NCBI RefSeq assembly: GCF_042434395.1
Contig: NZ_JBHLTP010000011.1
Span: 62,001-126,000, forward strand
Source of the DNA: Pontibacillus salicampi
GTDB lineage: Bacteria; Bacillota; Bacilli; Bacillales; BH030062
Direction: 5' to 3'
Length of the DNA: 64,000 bases
Shown here: positions 61,967-64,000 of the stretch, piece after piece
Numbering within the stretch: the first letter of the stretch is position 1
Layout: every line of letters starts with the position of its first letter
The notes under the pieces: model-generated
What the model was told of the DNA's origin: nothing
The model's input: the letters and a program-made list of their open reading frames with translations, nothing else
Databases searched by the model: none
Made by a program: the position numbers and the translations under genes

Positions 61967-62143
61967 TTATTCCATATAACGATTGTTGTCATCTACTTCT
62001 AACACTTGTCTTTCAGCCTGTGCATTAAAGGGTTTATACTCTCCGGTACCATCACAAATGCTACATGTGTAGTGCCACTGTTCATCGTCTAAAAGCATGC
62101 CGCTTCCATAACAAGCCTTACAATGTGTTTGATGCCTCGTCAT
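61967..62143 (-). CDS. Small protein with two DnaJ-type CxxCxGxG zinc knuckles
   Basis: This 58-residue gene was found by direct reading. AAGGAG lies eight bases before its ATG, and it starts 12 bases after the aconitase stop, so the two are cotranscribed. The product has Cys8, Cys11 in CKACYGSG and Cys27, Cys30 in CSICDGTG, as in the zinc-binding domain of DnaJ. Four Cys residues should bind one Zn. It may be an assembly factor or an RNA- or protein-binding partner; no function is known. Confidence 0.85.
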   Translation of the reverse strand: MTRHQTHCKACYGSGMLLDDEQWHYTCSICDGTGEYKPFNAQAERQVLEVDDNNRYME

Positions 62144-62155
62144 TGCACTCGCTCC

Positions 62156-64000
62156 TTACGCTGTTTCTCTGTCTCTGACCCAGTTGATAAGGCCTCCTTT
62201 TAACATCATGTCCACTTGACGAGGAGATAATGTATGACGAAGCTTAACTTCTTTATTTTTCCCTTTGATTTTGGCCGTTACTTCTTGTCCTTGTTGGATT
62301 TCGTTACGAAGTCCACTAAACTGAAGGACATCTCCTTGCTCAATCTTGTCAGCTTCATCACTTGTGGAGAAGGTCAATGGCAATACACCGAAGTTTACAA
62401 GGTTTTGCCAATGAATACGCGCAAAATCCTGAACAATAGCTACTCGTAATCCTAAATAGCGAGGTGCCAGGGCAGCATGCTCTCTACTAGACCCTTGACC
62501 GTAATTGTATCCTCCTACAACGGCATGTCCTCCATCATCTTTCACACCCATTGCCCTGTCATAATATGATTCATCCACAATTTCAAATGTGAATTTACTA
62601 ATCTCCGGCAAATTACTACGGTATGGCAATACTCTCGCACCGCCTGCCAAAATTTCATCAGTAGAGATGTTATCACCCATCTTCAAGAGGATAGGCAATT
62701 CCATCTCGTCTGGAAGTTCACCCATTTCCGGTATAGAAGCAATATTTGGCCCTTTTTGAAGATCTATTTCTTTTGCTTCCTCTGGCAATTTTGGTTTTTC
62801 CAATAACGTAACATCGACAGTAGGGTTGTCTAAATCCTTAATATTAGGATATTCCATTTCTAACGTTCTAGGATCGGTTAACTTTCCATATAATGCTGAA
62901 GCTGCTGCGGTTTCAGGACTGCAAAGGAACACACTATCTTCTTTAGTACCGGAACGCCCAGGGAAGTTACGTGGAGTGGTTCTCAAGCTATTACGTCCCG
63001 TAGCTGGTGCTTGTCCCATTCCTATACATCCATTACAACCAGCCTGGTGTAACCTAGCCCCCGAAGGAAGCAGACTTGCCATATGCCCATGTGTCACTAA
63101 GTCCGTAAGCATTTGTCTTGATGATGGATTAATATCAAAGGAAACTCCGTGAGCAACCTGTTTTCCTTTGACAATCTCCGCTGCCATGGCAAAATCCCGA
63201 TAGGATGGATTAGCAGAGGACCCAATATAAGACTGATAAATAGGCTCTCCAGCTATTTCTTTAACAGGGACAACATTTCCTGGACTGGATGGTTTAGCAA
63301 TAAGTGGCTCTAGCTCTGAAAGGTTTATTGTTTCCTCTATATCATAGGCTGCTCCATCATCAGCAAGGATCTCTACCCAATCTTCTTCCCTTTGCTGACT
63401 TTTTAAATATCTTTTAATTTCCTTGTCAGACGGAAATACTGTACCAGTTGCGCCAAGCTCCGCCCCCATATTGGCAATAACGTGTCGATCATCTGCTGTT
63501 AAATTATCCAGGCCTGGTCCATAATACTCTATGACTTTTCCTACGCCGCCTTTAACATCGTAACGACGTAATAATTCCAGAATAACGTCTTTTGCGCTAA
63601 CCCAATCAGGCAGCTTTCCTTCTAGCTTGATGCCCCATACTTCAGGCATTTTCACATAGAATGGCTCTCCAGCAATGGCCATAGCCACATCAATTCCACC
63701 TGCTCCCATTGCAAGCATGCCCATTGCACCATTAGCACAAGTATGAGAATCAGAACCGAGCAGTGTCTTACCAGGCTTCGCCAACCGCTGCATATGTACA
63801 GGATGGCTTACCCCATTTCCTGGTCTACTGAAATACAGCCCAAATCGTTGAGCAGCGCTTTCTAGGAAGAGGTGGTCATCGGGATTTTTACTATCCTCTT
63901 GAATTAAGTTGTGGTCGACATATTGAGCAGAGACTTCCGTTTTTGCATAATCAAGCCCCATTGCCTCCAGCTCAAGCATAACCATTGTACCTGTCGCGTC
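62156..64000 (-). CDS. Aconitate hydratase, short (about 640-residue) type, 5' truncated
   Basis: The frame is open to the window edge, with codons for DATGT before the internal Met at 63985, so the gene begins beyond 64000. The visible 614 residues hold the Fe-S ligand Cys in LGSDSHTCANGAMGML, the pair in HQAGCNGCIGMGQAP, and the C-terminal swivel with YGQGSSREHAALAPR. The total of about 640 residues equals the mitochondrial-like or AcnX-free short type rather than the about 900-residue CitB of B. subtilis. It isomerises citrate in the TCA cycle or a similar substrate. The stop is 12 bases before a small zinc-protein gene. Confidence 0.9.
   Translation of the reverse strand, partial: DATGTMVMLELEAMGLDYAKTEVSAQYVDHNLIQEDSKNPDDHLFLESAAQRFGLYFSRPGNGVSHPVHMQRLAKPGKTLLGSDSHTCANGAMGMLAMGAGGIDVAMAIAGEPFYVKMPEVWGIKLEGKLPDWVSAKDVILELLRRYDVKGGVGKVIEYYGPGLDNLTADDRHVIANMGAELGATGTVFPSDKEIKRYLKSQQREEDWVEILADDGAAYDIEETINLSELEPLIAKPSSPGNVVPVKEIAGEPIYQSYIGSSANPSYRDFAMAAEIVKGKQVAHGVSFDINPSSRQMLTDLVTHGHMASLLPSGARLHQAGCNGCIGMGQAPATGRNSLRTTPRNFPGRSGTKEDSVFLCSPETAAASALYGKLTDPRTLEMEYPNIKDLDNPTVDVTLLEKPKLPEEAKEIDLQKGPNIASIPEMGELPDEMELPILLKMGDNISTDEILAGGARVLPYRSNLPEISKFTFEIVDESYYDRAMGVKDDGGHAVVGGYNYGQGSSREHAALAPRYLGLRVAIVQDFARIHWQNLVNFGVLPLTFSTSDEADKIEQGDVLQFSGLRNEIQQGQEVTAKIKGKNKEVKLRHTLSPRQVDMMLKGGLINWVRDRETA

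Overview
The window is low-GC Firmicute DNA. It is packed with short directons, each gene carrying a strong GGAGG-type ribosome binding site and most ending in a clear intrinsic terminator. An alpha/beta-type small acid-soluble spore protein, a DUF1540 protein, a YpcP exonuclease, an intracellular subtilisin with a LIPF propeptide, a SigW-type promoter and Fur and PerR boxes all point to an endospore-forming member of the Bacillaceae. The genus cannot be fixed from this stretch. No rRNA, tRNA, CRISPR array, prophage or intact insertion sequence is visible, so this is chromosomal DNA with one MITE-like element.

Layout. 1-8 kb: the 3' end of hutG, a permease, small membrane, lipo- and stress proteins, then a Fur-controlled IDEAL-domain/flavodoxin pair and a Cys-rich copper-storage-like protein. 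8-11 kb: a YjbQ protein, a YeeE/YedE sulfur transporter and a short-chain dehydrogenase. 11.3-16.1 kb: a thiamine-thiazole operon (thiG-thiH-tenI-thiS-thiF-thiD) behind a TPP riboswitch with a visible terminator. 16-26.7 kb: two CAP-domain surface proteins flanking ypcP, a cation/proton antiporter, an amidase, a lipoprotein hydrolase and a spore SASP. 26.8-36.9 kb: a siderophore locus whose six core genes follow the rhizobactin 1021 order (rhbA to rhbF), preceded by a second AlcB-type acyltransferase and an HSL-type esterase, with Fur boxes before both blocks. 37.2-40.9 kb: a yknWXYZ-type ABC export operon behind a near-consensus SigW promoter.

41-46 kb is an oxidative-stress block: CoA-disulfide reductase, heme catalase with two PerR boxes, a DUF2642 protein and a manganese catalase. 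46.9-58 kb holds scattered metabolic and exported genes: an OYE-type reductase, a DCC protein, a secreted duplicated protein, GMP reductase with a PurR-like operator, a GyrI-like protein, a VOC/HIT pair, an intracellular protease and a nucleoside hydrolase lacking its first catalytic Asp. 58-64 kb carries a PAS/degenerate-GGDEF/EAL/PilZ protein, a Fur-box-controlled protein of unknown family, a 58-residue double zinc-knuckle protein, and the 5'-truncated end of a short-type aconitase.

Iron is the main regulatory theme. Four Fur boxes (6194, 35176, 36842, 61722) control siderophore synthesis, a flavodoxin that can replace ferredoxin, and one unknown protein. The catalases, CoA-disulfide reductase and PerR boxes form the matching peroxide defence. 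Three small genes shorter than 60 codons (23459, 44778, 61967) were found by reading the intergenic sequence directly.
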